Made by a program: the position numbers and the translations under genes. A stretch of 27,455 bases of DNA. It comes from Schaedlerella sp. (GTDB lineage Bacteria; Bacillota; Clostridia; Lachnospirales; Lachnospiraceae). The stretch's first letter is position 1; each line of letters opens with the position of its first letter. The notes beneath the pieces are model-generated. The model saw only the letters and a program-made list of their open reading frames with translations. It was not told the DNA's origin and searched no databases. This document shows positions 7,607-16,257 of the stretch, one piece after another. Location of the stretch: positions 1 through 27,455 of the forward strand of contig JAHHTO010000014.1 of the NCBI GenBank assembly GCA_020024595.1, given 5' to 3'.

Positions 7607-8458
7607 ATGAATAAGATTACCATGAATTTACAAGTGGATCATTTAATCAGAGAAGCACTCCGGGAAGATATTTCTAGTGAGGATGTAACGACGAATTCTG
7701 TAATGAAAGAGGCTGCTCAAGGAGAGGTGGAACTTCTGTGCAAGCAAGATGGTATTGTTGCGGGACTGGGGATATTTGAGCGGGTATTTCAGCTTCTGGA
7801 TGAGAATACAGAAGTGAAATTTTTATGTAAAGACGGAGATGGAATAAAGAACGGACAACTTATGGCGAGAGTGACAGGAGATATCCGTGTGTTGCTTTCT
7901 GGAGAACGGGTGGCATTAAATTATCTCCAGCGCATGAGTGGAATTGCAACCTATACTAATTCGATGGCGAAGCTTCTGGATGGAACTCATACAAAACTTT
8001 TGGATACGAGAAAGACGACACCTAATATGAGGATTTTTGAAAAATATGCGGTTAAAGTCGGAGGTGGATATAATCACCGATATAACCTTTCTGATGGAGT
8101 GTTGTTAAAAGACAATCATATCGGTGCTGCAGGAAGTGTGGCGCGAGCAATTAAGATGGCGAAAGATTATGCACCGTTTGTTCGTAAAATCGAAGTAGAA
8201 GTAGAGAATCTGGATATGGTAAAGGAAGCAGTGGAAGCAGGGGCAGATATCATTATGTTAGATAATATGTCTACAGAAGAGATGAAAAAAGCAATCCAAA
8301 TAATTGATGGACGCGCAGAGACAGAGTGTTCCGGAAATGTGACAAAAGAAAATATAAGCAATGTGGCAGCTATCGGGGTAGATTATATTTCCAGTGGAGC
8401 ATTGACACATTCTGCTCCGATTCTGGATATTTCTCTGAAAAATCTGCATGCAATTTGA
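7607..8458 (+). CDS. nadC: Quinolinate phosphoribosyltransferase (nicotinate-nucleotide pyrophosphorylase, carboxylating)
   Basis: Converts quinolinate and PRPP to nicotinic acid mononucleotide plus CO2, the last step unique to de novo NAD synthesis. 283 residues, normal length. Motifs: EALREDISSEDVTT (16-29), GERVALNYLQRMSGIAT (99-115), LDTRKTTP (132-139), GGGYNHRYNLSDGVLLKDNH (152-171), the EVEVENLDM strand, and late barrel strands IIMLDNM and IGVDYISSGALTHS. The ATG at 7607 lies 9 bases after GGGAGG (7592-7597); an in-frame ATG at 7622 is a possible but less likely start. Its stop lies 34 bases before the niaR ATG. Confidence 0.95.
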   Translation: MNKITMNLQVDHLIREALREDISSEDVTTNSVMKEAAQGEVELLCKQDGIVAGLGIFERVFQLLDENTEVKFLCKDGDGIKNGQLMARVTGDIRVLLSGERVALNYLQRMSGIATYTNSMAKLLDGTHTKLLDTRKTTPNMRIFEKYAVKVGGGYNHRYNLSDGVLLKDNHIGAAGSVARAIKMAKDYAPFVRKIEVEVENLDMVKEAVEAGADIIMLDNMSTEEMKKAIQIIDGRAETECSGNVTKENISNVAAIGVDYISSGALTHSAPILDISLKNLHAI

Positions 8459-8492
8459 AACAGGAAATTATTTGCGGAAGAAGGAGAAAGCT

Positions 8493-9005
8493 ATGACAGG
8501 TTCAGAAAGAAGGACAGAAATTATCGATCAGATTCAGAAAAGTGGATTTCCTATATCAGGCAAGAGTCTGGCAGAGTTTTATGGTGTGAGCAGGCAGGTC
8601 ATTGTGCAAGATATTGCTTTGATTCGAGCGTTAGGTTATGATGTGATTGCTACCAATAGAGGCTATCTTTTGAATACATCCCCCAGAGTTGCACGAGTGT
8701 TTAAAGTATGTCATACAGATGAGTATCTGAAAGAAGAATTGTGTACAGTTGTAGATATGGGGGGATGTGTGGAAAATGTTATGGTAAACCACAAGGTATA
8801 TGGAAAGCTTGAGGCAAATCTTCAAATTGATTCCAGAAGAAGGGTGGCAGAGTTCCTGGAAGATATCCGCAATGGAAAATCAAGTCCTTTAAAAAATATT
8901 ACATCTGGTTATCATTATCATAAAATCAGCGCGGACAGTGAGGAAACATTAAATCTGATTGAAAAGGCATTATGCGAGAAAGGATTTCTTGTGGAAAAAA
9001 AATGA
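8493..9005 (+). CDS. niaR: NiaR-type niacin-responsive transcriptional repressor (HTH plus 3H domain)
   Basis: 170 residues. Residues 1-60 form a winged HTH of the HTH_11/DeoR-like type (GKSLAEFYGVSRQVIVQDIA, recognition helix about 33-46). Residues 70-170 form the 3H domain with its conserved His in VCHTDEY (H74), VNHKVYG (H100) and GYHYHK (H141, H143). H74, E82, H141 and H143 have the same spacing as the metal ligands described for Thermotoga NiaR. NiaR binds nicotinic acid and represses NAD synthesis and niacin uptake genes. The ATG at 8493 is preferred to an upstream in-frame start at 8448 because AAGGAGAAAG precedes it and the family begins here. Placement as the last gene of nadABC, with an operator-like palindrome at the promoter, predicts autoregulation. 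Confidence 0.93.
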   Translation: MTGSERRTEIIDQIQKSGFPISGKSLAEFYGVSRQVIVQDIALIRALGYDVIATNRGYLLNTSPRVARVFKVCHTDEYLKEELCTVVDMGGCVENVMVNHKVYGKLEANLQIDSRRRVAEFLEDIRNGKSSPLKNITSGYHYHKISADSEETLNLIEKALCEKGFLVEKK

Positions 9006-9014
9006 TTTTACAAG

Positions 9015-9050
9015 AATCACCGGTTATGTGAATGACCGGTGGTTTTTTTT
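9015..9050 (+). terminator. Rho-independent terminator of the nad operon
   Basis: A 10-bp stem (9015-9024 with 9035-9044, one wobble, core ACCGGT) closes a 10-base loop and runs into eight Ts (9043-9050). It begins 10 bases after the niaR stop, ending the nadA-nadB-nadC-niaR transcript. Confidence 0.92.
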
Positions 9051-9068
9051 CGAGAATTATTGTATAAT
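9040..9068 (+). promoter_or_regulatory. Weak promoter candidate for glf
   Basis: TATAAT at 9063-9068 is a perfect -10 box. The hexamer 17 bases upstream, TGGTTT (9040-9045), is a poor -35 and lies inside the T-tract of the preceding terminator. Some promoter is required here because the nad operon ends immediately upstream and glf starts at 9127. A short inverted repeat ATATCA/TGATAT lies downstream at about 9079-9095. Confidence 0.4.
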
Positions 9069-9126
9069 AGCAAAAGGTATATCAAAATATGATATATGTG
9101 CGTAAAATGAAAAAGGAGTAACAGAT

Positions 9127-10227
9127 ATGAAATATGATTATTTAGTAGTGGGAGCTGGTTTATATGGGGCGGTATTTGCGCATGAAGCAAAGAAAAAGGG
9201 AAAGACCAGTCTGGTAATTGATAAACGTGATCACATTGCAGGGAATATTTACTGTGAGGAAATAGAGGGAATTAATGTACACAAATATGGTGCGCATATT
9301 TTCCATACTTCTAATAAAACAGTCTGGGAATATATCAATCAGTTTGCGGAGTTTAATAATTATATTAACTCGCCAATCGCGGTATATAAAGATGAACTTT
9401 ATAATCTTCCATTTAATATGAATACATTTAGTAAGATGTGGGGGATTCGTACTCCACAGGAAGCAAAGGCGAAGATTGCTGAGCAGGTAGCAGAAACAGG
9501 AATTATAGAACCGAAGAATCTGGAAGAACAGGGATTGTCTCTCGTTGGAAAAGATGTGTTTGAGAAGCTGGTAAAAGGTTATACTGAGAAACAGTGGGGA
9601 AGAGAATGCAAAGATTTGCCGGCGTTTATTATCAAGCGTCTTCCGGTTCGTTTTACCTACGATAATAACTATTTCAATGATCGGTATCAGGGAATCCCGA
9701 TGGGTGGTTATACGAAGATTGTAGAGAAGATGTTGGATGGAATTGATGTGAAGACGAATACCGATTATTTTGCATTTATTAAGGAGAATCCAGATGTTGC
9801 AGAGAAAACGGTCTTTACTGGAATGATTGATGAGTATTTCGGTTATCAACTAGGAGCACTAGAGTATCGTTCTGTTCGTTTTGAAACGGAAGTTTTGGAC
9901 ACAGATAATTATCAGGGAAATGCAGTTGTTAACTATACGGAGAGAGAGGTGCCGTATACAAGAATCATTGAGCATAAGCATTTTGAGTTTGGAAAGCAGG
10001 AGAAGACGGTTATTTCCAGGGAGTATTCTTCTGAGTGGAACATTGACATGGAGCCGTACTATCCGGTAAATAATGATCAGAACAATGCGTTGTTTGAGAA
10101 ATACAGGGAGTTGGCTGATAAAGAGAAGACGGTTATTTTCGGAGGAAGACTTGGAAATTACAAGTATTATGATATGGATAAGGTAATCGAAGCTGCGTTG
10201 GAAATGTGTGAACAAGAATTGAATTAA
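9127..10227 (+). CDS. glf: UDP-galactopyranose mutase
   Basis: Flavoenzyme converting UDP-galactopyranose to UDP-galactofuranose, the donor for galactofuranose-containing surface glycans. 366 residues, typical of the bacterial enzyme. The FAD-binding strand is YLVVGAGLYGAVFAHEA (5-21), followed by IDKRDHIAGN (31-40) and the signature HKYGAHIFHT (52-61). YTEKQWGREC and the RLPVRFTYDNNYFNDRYQGI region carry substrate-contacting aromatics and the mobile-loop Arg/Lys. The C-terminal FAD motif is VIFGGRLGNYKYYDMDKVI. ATG 9127 follows AAAGGAG. It is not surrounded by glycosyltransferases, so its polymer must be built elsewhere. murE follows after 56 bases without an obvious terminator, suggesting co-transcription. 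Confidence 0.95.
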   Translation: MKYDYLVVGAGLYGAVFAHEAKKKGKTSLVIDKRDHIAGNIYCEEIEGINVHKYGAHIFHTSNKTVWEYINQFAEFNNYINSPIAVYKDELYNLPFNMNTFSKMWGIRTPQEAKAKIAEQVAETGIIEPKNLEEQGLSLVGKDVFEKLVKGYTEKQWGRECKDLPAFIIKRLPVRFTYDNNYFNDRYQGIPMGGYTKIVEKMLDGIDVKTNTDYFAFIKENPDVAEKTVFTGMIDEYFGYQLGALEYRSVRFETEVLDTDNYQGNAVVNYTEREVPYTRIIEHKHFEFGKQEKTVISREYSSEWNIDMEPYYPVNNDQNNALFEKYRELADKEKTVIFGGRLGNYKYYDMDKVIEAALEMCEQELN

Positions 10228-10283
10228 ATAGATACTGGAAAGGACAGTAAAAAGCGGAGAAATCGATTGAAAGAGGAATAAGA

Positions 10284-11744
10284 ATGAAATTAAATCAATT
10301 ATTAGAACGTTTACAGTATGAAGTGGTACAGGGGACAGATGAAATAGAAATTACTACACTGGCAAACGATTCCAGAAAAATAGAAACGGGCTCTGTATTT
10401 GTCTGTATTCGTGGTGCGGTTGTGGATGGGCACGAATTGGTTACAGATGTAGCGGAAAAAGGTGCATCTGCGGTTATTGTGGAGAAGGACGTAAAAGCTC
10501 CGAAAGAGATGACTGTAATTCGTGTGAATGATACCCGGTATGCATTGGCATTGATGTCAGCGGCATATTTTGGTTATCCGGCAGAGAAGTTAAAAATTAT
10601 TGGAATTACCGGAACGAAAGGGAAGACAACAACGACCTATATGATTAAGTCGATTCTGGAAAATGTGGGACATAAAGTTGGGCTGATCGGAACAATAGAG
10701 GCAGTTATCGGAGAAAAGAAGATTCCGGCTGCAAATACGACACCAGAGTCATTTACAATTCACCAATATTTTGCAGAAATGGTGGAGGCAGGGTGTGACA
10801 GTGTTGTCATGGAAGTATCATCTCAGGGGCTGATGCTTCATAGAACGGCTGGGATTCCGTTTGAAATCGGTATTTTTACCAATTTGGGAAAAGATCACAT
10901 AGGTCCGAATGAACACAAAGATTTTGACGACTATAAGAGATGCAAAGGACTGTTATTTAAACAATGCAGAATTGGAATTGCCAATGTGGATGATCAATAT
11001 TTTAAAGATGTGTTTGAAGGGGCGACTTGTAAAACAGAGACATTTGGTTTTTCAGAAAAGGCAGATCTACGTGCAGTAGACACACATCTGGTGTCTCGAC
11101 CTGGATATCTAGGAGTTGCATATCATGTGTCAGGACTGATGGAGTTTGAGGTGGAAATTGATATTCCGGGAATATTCAGTGTTTACAATTCTCTGACGGC
11201 AATTGCAGTGTGCAGGCATTTCGGTGTGCCGTCTGATGTGATCCAGAAAGCTCTGAAGACTGCAAAGGTAAAAGGGCGGATTGAGATGGTAAAAGTATCT
11301 GATGACTTTACCTTGATGATTGATTATGCACATAATGCCATGAGTTTGGAAAGTCTCCTGACAACTTTGAGGGAATATGATCCAACCCGGCTGGTTTGTC
11401 TGTTTGGTTGTGGTGGAAATCGCTCCAGAGACCGCAGATATGAGATGGGAGAGGTGTCTGGACGACTGGCAGATCTGACAATTATTACATCTGATAATCC
11501 GAGATTTGAAGAGCCGAAAGATATTATTGCAGATATCAAAACTGGAATTGAAAGAACAGACGGAAAATACGTGGAAATCTGTGATAGAAAAGAAGCGATT
11601 CGGTATGCCATTGAGCATGGACAACCGGGAGATGTGATTGTTCTTGCGGGAAAAGGTCATGAGGATTATCAGGAAATCAAGGGAGTTAAATATCCGATGG
11701 ATGAGCGTGTTCTGATACAGGAAGTGTTGGAAGAATTAAGATAG
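10284..11744 (+). CDS. murE: UDP-MurNAc-tripeptide synthetase, meso-DAP type
   Basis: Cytoplasmic Mur ligase adding the third residue to UDP-MurNAc-L-Ala-D-Glu in peptidoglycan precursor synthesis. 486 residues in the usual three domains: UDP-binding N-domain (TLANDSRKIETGSVFVCIRG, 25-44), ATPase domain with P-loop ITGTKGKTTTTYM (108-120), and ligase domain from about 330. The carbamoylated Lys is expected at K221 in YKRCKGLLF. The amino-acid selectivity motif reads DNPR (404-407), the signature of meso-diaminopimelate-adding enzymes rather than L-lysine types. The segment LGKDHIGPNEHKDFDDY (201-217) differs from the common RDHLDYHG version; I have the impression it recurs in Clostridia. The gene lies outside any dcw division cluster and could be the only copy or a paralogue. 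Confidence 0.93.
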   Translation: MKLNQLLERLQYEVVQGTDEIEITTLANDSRKIETGSVFVCIRGAVVDGHELVTDVAEKGASAVIVEKDVKAPKEMTVIRVNDTRYALALMSAAYFGYPAEKLKIIGITGTKGKTTTTYMIKSILENVGHKVGLIGTIEAVIGEKKIPAANTTPESFTIHQYFAEMVEAGCDSVVMEVSSQGLMLHRTAGIPFEIGIFTNLGKDHIGPNEHKDFDDYKRCKGLLFKQCRIGIANVDDQYFKDVFEGATCKTETFGFSEKADLRAVDTHLVSRPGYLGVAYHVSGLMEFEVEIDIPGIFSVYNSLTAIAVCRHFGVPSDVIQKALKTAKVKGRIEMVKVSDDFTLMIDYAHNAMSLESLLTTLREYDPTRLVCLFGCGGNRSRDRRYEMGEVSGRLADLTIITSDNPRFEEPKDIIADIKTGIERTDGKYVEICDRKEAIRYAIEHGQPGDVIVLAGKGHEDYQEIKGVKYPMDERVLIQEVLEELR

Positions 11745-11807
11745 ATGTCGGTGTCGGAAACAGCGAAGGAAGAAATGAAATAATGAGAATCGTTGAAAGG
11801 AAGTTCC

Positions 11808-14036
11808 ATGTATGCGAATGTTATCGTAGATATCACACATGAAAAACTGGATAAGATTTTCCAATATAGAGTCCCCTCCCGTCTGGAAGGGGAACTTTCT
11901 GTTGGTATGGAAGTAATGGTGCCGTTTGGAAAGGGAAATCGGCAGACGAAAGGCTATGTAGTTGGTTTTTCAGAAATCTGTGACTATGATTTGTCTAAAG
12001 TCAAGGAAGTGGGAGAGATTTCCCGAAGTAGTGTTGCAATTGAGGGGAAGCTGGTAGCATTGGCGGCTTGGATGAAAGAACATTATGGTGGAACCATGAT
12101 ACAGGCATTGAAAACTGTTCTTCCGATTAAGCAAAAGGAACAGGCAAAGATGAAAAAGAAGGTTCGTTTGCTGTTAAATGAGGAAGAAGGCAGGAAGAAA
12201 CTGGACTTTTATCTGAACAAGAATCAACGTGCAAGGGCAAGGCTGCTGGCAGCCCTTTTAGATGAGCCGGTGTTGGATTATGAACTGATTAATAAAAAAC
12301 TCAATATTACGTTATCAGTTGTGCGGGCATTGGAGGAGCAGGGGATTCTGGTCTTGGAGTCAGAGCAGGTATTCCGTAATCCGGTAAAACAAAGAACACA
12401 GGAAGTTAAGAAGATTATCTTTACAGAGGAACAGAGAAAGGCAATTGATATTTTCTGGGAAGACTACCGAAAAAAGCACTATGGCACATATCTGGTTCAC
12501 GGTGTGACCGGAAGTGGCAAGACAGAAGTCTATATTGAGATGATTCGCCGAGTGGCAGAATGCGGAAGACAGGCGATTGTACTGATTCCGGAGATTGCCT
12601 TGACATTTCAGACGGTGATGCGATTTTACCGATGCTTTGGGGACAGGGTATCAATTATGAACTCTCGATTGTCAGCAGGAGAGAGATATGATCAGATGAT
12701 GAGGGCAAAGAACGGGGAAGTAGATGTGATGATCGGTCCGCGTTCTGCACTTTTTACTCCATTTCCTAATTTGGGATTGATCGTCATTGACGAGGAACAT
12801 GAGGGTGCTTATAAGAGTGAACAAATTCCGAGATATCATGCAAGAGAAACCGCTCAGGCGAGGGCTGAAATGGAAGGTGCCAGTCTGGTACTCGGTTCCG
12901 CAACTCCTTCTCTGGAATCAATGTACCGGGCGAAAAGCGGAGAATACCGATTGTTGGAATTGAAAAATCGTTCTGGACAGCAGACGCTGGCGAAGGTATA
13001 TACTGTTAATCTGTGTCAGGAACTAAAAAATGGCAATCGTTCTATTCTAAGTGAAAAACTTCAGAAATTGATGGAAGATCGTCTTCAGAAAAAAGAGCAG
13101 ATTATGTTGTTTTTAAACAGAAGGGGATATGCTGGTTTTGTTTCTTGCAGAGGATGTGGTTATGTAGTGAAATGTCCTCATTGCGATGTATCACTTTCTT
13201 TCCATCGTGGAGGGAAAATGGTTTGTCATTATTGTGGCTATGAAGAAAGAAAACCAGTTATTTGTCCGGAATGTGGGTCGAAGCATATCGGAGAATTTCG
13301 TGCCGGAACCCAGCAAATTGAAGAAATCGTAAAACAGCGGTTCCCGGAAGCGAGAGTATTGCGGATGGATTTGGATACAACAAAGGAAAAGAATGGACAT
13401 GAGAAGATTCTGGCAGCATTTGCCAATGAAGAAGCAGATATTCTGGTAGGAACGCAGATGATCGTAAAGGGACATGATTTCCCGAATGTGACACTGGTGG
13501 GAGTGCTGGCAGCAGACATGTCGCTTTATTCTGATGATTACCGGGCAGGAGAACGGACTTTTCAGTTACTTACACAGGCAGAGGGGCGCGCTGGGAGAGG
13601 AACAAAAGAAGGGGAAGCTGTGATTCAGACATATAGCCCGGAGCATTATGCGATCACAACAGCTGCGGCACAGGATTATGAGGCGTTTTATAGAGAAGAA
13701 ATCCGTTATAGGGAACTGATGGGGTATCCACCGGTGGAAAATCTTCTGGCGGTTCTGGCAAGTTGTAAGGATGAGGCACATTTGGAAAAAGGATGTGCAT
13801 ATCTGAAAGAGTATATACTCCGGATCTGTAAAAGAGAAGAAGTAGATGTGATTGGTCCGGCAGCCCCTGGGATTGGAAAAATAAATGACATTTATCGTAA
13901 AGTACTCTATCTGAAAACTGAAAGATATGATACACTTGTAAAAATTAAGAATCGGCTGGAACAGTATATTGAATTGAATTCCGGCTTCAACACGATTCGG
14001 ATTCAATTTGATTTTAACCCGATGAATGTATTTTGA
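11808..14036 (+). CDS. priA: Primosomal protein N' (replication restart helicase)
   Basis: Superfamily-2 3'-5' DNA helicase that recognises stalled or repaired forks and reloads the replicative helicase. 742 residues. N-terminal 3'-DNA-binding region begins ANVIVDITHEKLDKIFQYRV. Walker A GVTGSGKTEVY (232-242), DEEH box (328-331), PRYHARE (341-347) and LGSATPS (362-368). The zinc region has eight Cys (447, 450, 456, 459, 473, 476, 486, 489). Later helicase motifs include GTQMIVKGHDFPNVTLVGVL and QAEGRAGRG. An in-frame TTG at 11793 exists, but ATG 11808 is chosen because GAAAGGAAG precedes it and the family starts MYANVIVD. It heads the conserved priA-def-fmt-...-thiN cluster, and the def ATG lies 37 bases after its stop. 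Confidence 0.95.
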   Translation: MYANVIVDITHEKLDKIFQYRVPSRLEGELSVGMEVMVPFGKGNRQTKGYVVGFSEICDYDLSKVKEVGEISRSSVAIEGKLVALAAWMKEHYGGTMIQALKTVLPIKQKEQAKMKKKVRLLLNEEEGRKKLDFYLNKNQRARARLLAALLDEPVLDYELINKKLNITLSVVRALEEQGILVLESEQVFRNPVKQRTQEVKKIIFTEEQRKAIDIFWEDYRKKHYGTYLVHGVTGSGKTEVYIEMIRRVAECGRQAIVLIPEIALTFQTVMRFYRCFGDRVSIMNSRLSAGERYDQMMRAKNGEVDVMIGPRSALFTPFPNLGLIVIDEEHEGAYKSEQIPRYHARETAQARAEMEGASLVLGSATPSLESMYRAKSGEYRLLELKNRSGQQTLAKVYTVNLCQELKNGNRSILSEKLQKLMEDRLQKKEQIMLFLNRRGYAGFVSCRGCGYVVKCPHCDVSLSFHRGGKMVCHYCGYEERKPVICPECGSKHIGEFRAGTQQIEEIVKQRFPEARVLRMDLDTTKEKNGHEKILAAFANEEADILVGTQMIVKGHDFPNVTLVGVLAADMSLYSDDYRAGERTFQLLTQAEGRAGRGTKEGEAVIQTYSPEHYAITTAAAQDYEAFYREEIRYRELMGYPPVENLLAVLASCKDEAHLEKGCAYLKEYILRICKREEVDVIGPAAPGIGKINDIYRKVLYLKTERYDTLVKIKNRLEQYIELNSGFNTIRIQFDFNPMNVF

Positions 14037-14073
14037 CGGGGTGGAAAGAATACAGAGAAAAGAGGAGAAAACA

Positions 14074-14586
14074 ATGGCGATCAGAGAAATTCGTATAGCA
14101 GGAGATGACATTTTAACTAAGAAATGTAAAAAAGTGACTAAGATGACATTGCGTACACAGATTCTGATAGGAGATATGCTGGATACGATGTATGAAAGTA
14201 TGGGGGTTGGACTGGCTGCGCCGCAGGTTGGGATTCTGAAACGGGTCGTGGTAATTGATGTTGGAGAAGGTCCGATTGTGATGATCAATCCAGAGATTTT
14301 GGAAGCTTCAGGTGAGCAGACGGGAGAGGAGGGATGTCTAAGTCTTCCGGGGAAATATGGAATTGTAACCAGACCGTCTTATGTCAGAGTTCGTTTTCTG
14401 AATGAGAAAATGGAAGAGGTAGAGATGGAAGGAGAAGGCTTGTTGGCACGAGCATTCTGCCATGAGATCGATCACTTGGAAGGCGAGATGTATATGGATA
14501 AAACCAAGGATGGTGTTTATGATGTCACTTCTGATGAAGAAGAGCTGATTTATGACGATGAATTTGAAGGGGAGGATAACGAGTAA
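14074..14586 (+). CDS. def: Peptide deformylase
   Basis: Metalloenzyme that removes the N-formyl group from nascent proteins, the counterpart of the fmt gene two bases downstream. 170 residues. The three signature motifs are all present: GVGLAAPQVG (44-53), EGCLSLPG (86-93, metal ligand Cys88) and HEIDHLEG (130-137, ligands His130 and His134, catalytic Glu131). The last 20 residues form a strongly acidic tail (DEEELIYDDEFEGEDNE), which lies beyond the catalytic fold and might mediate ribosome or partner contact. Start ATG 14074 is supported by AGGAG immediately upstream; the frame is open to 14026 without a better site. Confidence 0.96.
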   Translation: MAIREIRIAGDDILTKKCKKVTKMTLRTQILIGDMLDTMYESMGVGLAAPQVGILKRVVVIDVGEGPIVMINPEILEASGEQTGEEGCLSLPGKYGIVTRPSYVRVRFLNEKMEEVEMEGEGLLARAFCHEIDHLEGEMYMDKTKDGVYDVTSDEEELIYDDEFEGEDNE

Positions 14587-14587
14587 G

Positions 14588-15541
14588 ATGCGGATTATTT
14601 TTATGGGGACTCCAGAATTTTCAGTTGGAACATTGGAAGCACTTGTAGAGGCTGGACATGATGTATGCTTGGTAGTGACACAGCCGGATAAGCCGAAGGG
14701 ACGAGGCAAAGAAATGCAGTTTCCTCCGGTAAAAGAGGCGGCAGTGCGCCACGGGATTCCAGTATTTCAGCCTCGTCGTATAAGAGAAATCGAATGTATT
14801 GAAGAACTTCGTAAATATGATGCGGATGTAATGGTCGTGGTTGCTTTTGGACAAATACTCCCGAAAGAGATTTTGGAGATGACCCCATATGGTTGTATTA
14901 ATGTCCATGCATCATTGCTTCCGAAATACCGTGGAGCGGCGCCGATTCAGTGGTCGATCATCTGCGGGGAAAAGGTAACGGGAGTGACTACGATGCAGAT
15001 GGATGAGGGGTTAGATACCGGAGATATGCTTTTGAAGACAGAAGTACCTATTACCTCGGATGAGACAGGGGAGGGGCTGCATGATAAACTGGCAGAAGCA
15101 GGTGCAACACTTTGCGTGAAGACACTTTTTGAACTGGAACACGGGAAGCTTTATCCAGAAAAACAAGGAGAGACTCCGACTGCTTATGCAAAAATGTTGG
15201 ATAAGAAGTTGGGAAACATCGACTGGACGAAGTCTGCAGTAGAGATTGAGCGGCTTGTAAGGGGACTGAATTCCTGGCCGAGTGCATATACTCATTGGGG
15301 AGATAAGGTTCTGAAAATCTGGAAAGCAAAAGTCCTCGAAACAGGAGAAGAACTTCTGGAGTCCGGACAGACAATAGCGCCGGGAACAATTACTCGTGTA
15401 GAAAAGGAATGCTTCTATGTACAGACGGGACACGGAGAACTCGGGATAGAGGAACTTCAGATTCCAGGTAAGAAACGAATGAGTACCGGAGCGTTTTTAA
15501 GAGGATATCACCTGGAAAAGGGAGAGAAGCTTTTTAATTAG
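14588..15541 (+). CDS. fmt: Methionyl-tRNA formyltransferase
   Basis: Formylates Met-tRNAfMet with 10-formyl-tetrahydrofolate to make initiator tRNA. 317 residues. N-terminal formyltransferase fold: MRIIFMGTPEFSVGTLEAL (1-19) and DKPKGRGKEMQFPPVK (34-49). Catalytic motif NVHASLLPKYRGAAPIQW (105-122) carries Asn105 and His107, and MDEGLDTGDML (138-148) carries Asp143. The C-terminal tRNA-binding barrel starts near 205 (LVRGLNSWPSAYT). The ATG at 14588 overlaps no gene but lies two bases after the def stop. The ribosome site (GGGGAGG, about 14570-14576) is inside def, indicating translational coupling. Confidence 0.96.
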   Translation: MRIIFMGTPEFSVGTLEALVEAGHDVCLVVTQPDKPKGRGKEMQFPPVKEAAVRHGIPVFQPRRIREIECIEELRKYDADVMVVVAFGQILPKEILEMTPYGCINVHASLLPKYRGAAPIQWSIICGEKVTGVTTMQMDEGLDTGDMLLKTEVPITSDETGEGLHDKLAEAGATLCVKTLFELEHGKLYPEKQGETPTAYAKMLDKKLGNIDWTKSAVEIERLVRGLNSWPSAYTHWGDKVLKIWKAKVLETGEELLESGQTIAPGTITRVEKECFYVQTGHGELGIEELQIPGKKRMSTGAFLRGYHLEKGEKLFN

Positions 15542-15558
15542 AAAAAGGAGACAATAGA

Positions 15559-16257
15559 ATGTTTTATTTTGACAGAACTTATATTTTGGTATTGATTGGT
15601 GTTGTTCTCTGCATGTTGGCATCGAATCGAGTGAATCGTGTTTTTCGGAAATATAGCAGAGTACGAAGTTATACTGGAATGACAGGAAAAGAGGCAGCGG
15701 AGCGGATTCTGCGGGTAAATGGAATCTATGACGTGCAAATACAACATGTTTCAGGACAATTGACAGACCATTATGACCCTCGAAATAAAATATTAAGATT
15801 GTCAGACTCTACTTATGCATCGACCTCGGTCGCTGCCATTGGTGTAGCAGCACATGAATGTGGGCATGCTGTACAGCACGCAGTTGGATATACTCCTTTG
15901 CATATCCGTGGAGCACTGGTGCCTGTGGCAAATTTCGGTTCTACATTTGCTTGGCCGCTTATTGTAATTGGTTTGTTTATGAATAATCAGACTGCAGGAT
16001 TGCTGATCAATGGAGGAATCTTATTGTTCTCTGCAGCGGTACTTTTTCAGCTGGTGACACTTCCGGTGGAATTCAATGCATCGAAAAGGGCGGTAGGTGC
16101 ATTAGAAAACAGCGGAATACTGTATGGTGAAGAAGTGAACCAGACAAAAGAAGTGCTTGGAGCAGCAGCGTTGACATATGTTGCAAGTGCAGCATCCATG
16201 ATTTTACAGCTTTTACGTTTGATACTTATAACAGGAGGAAGAAGGCGGAATGACTAA
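15559..16257 (+). CDS. yugP: Membrane zinc metallopeptidase, YugP family
   Basis: 232 residues with an N-terminal membrane helix (about 8-22), a soluble segment, the zinc motif AAHECGHAVQHA (98-109, HEXXH at 99-103), further hydrophobic helices at about 118-141 and 147-168, a likely third ligand Glu172 in LPVEFNASKRA, and a C-terminal hydrophobic segment (about 201-225). This is the Zn_protease_2/YugP family of integral membrane proteases, whose substrates are not known to me. The gene sits between fmt and rsmB, a position not occupied in the Bacillus version of the cluster. Its last 8 bases overlap the rsmB start, so it is translated with the rRNA methyltransferase. Confidence 0.92.
   Translation: MFYFDRTYILVLIGVVLCMLASNRVNRVFRKYSRVRSYTGMTGKEAAERILRVNGIYDVQIQHVSGQLTDHYDPRNKILRLSDSTYASTSVAAIGVAAHECGHAVQHAVGYTPLHIRGALVPVANFGSTFAWPLIVIGLFMNNQTAGLLINGGILLFSAAVLFQLVTLPVEFNASKRAVGALENSGILYGEEVNQTKEVLGAAALTYVASAASMILQLLRLILITGGRRRND

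Noticed and set aside
9160..9849. Long open frame on the minus strand (229 residues) opposite glf
   Set aside because: It lies entirely inside the well-supported glf gene, has no recognisable motif or ribosome site, and its composition is that expected from antisense reading of an AT-rich gene.
13566..14288. Minus-strand open frame (240 residues) opposite the end of priA and the start of def
   Set aside because: It crosses two clear plus-strand genes and shows no domain-like pattern.
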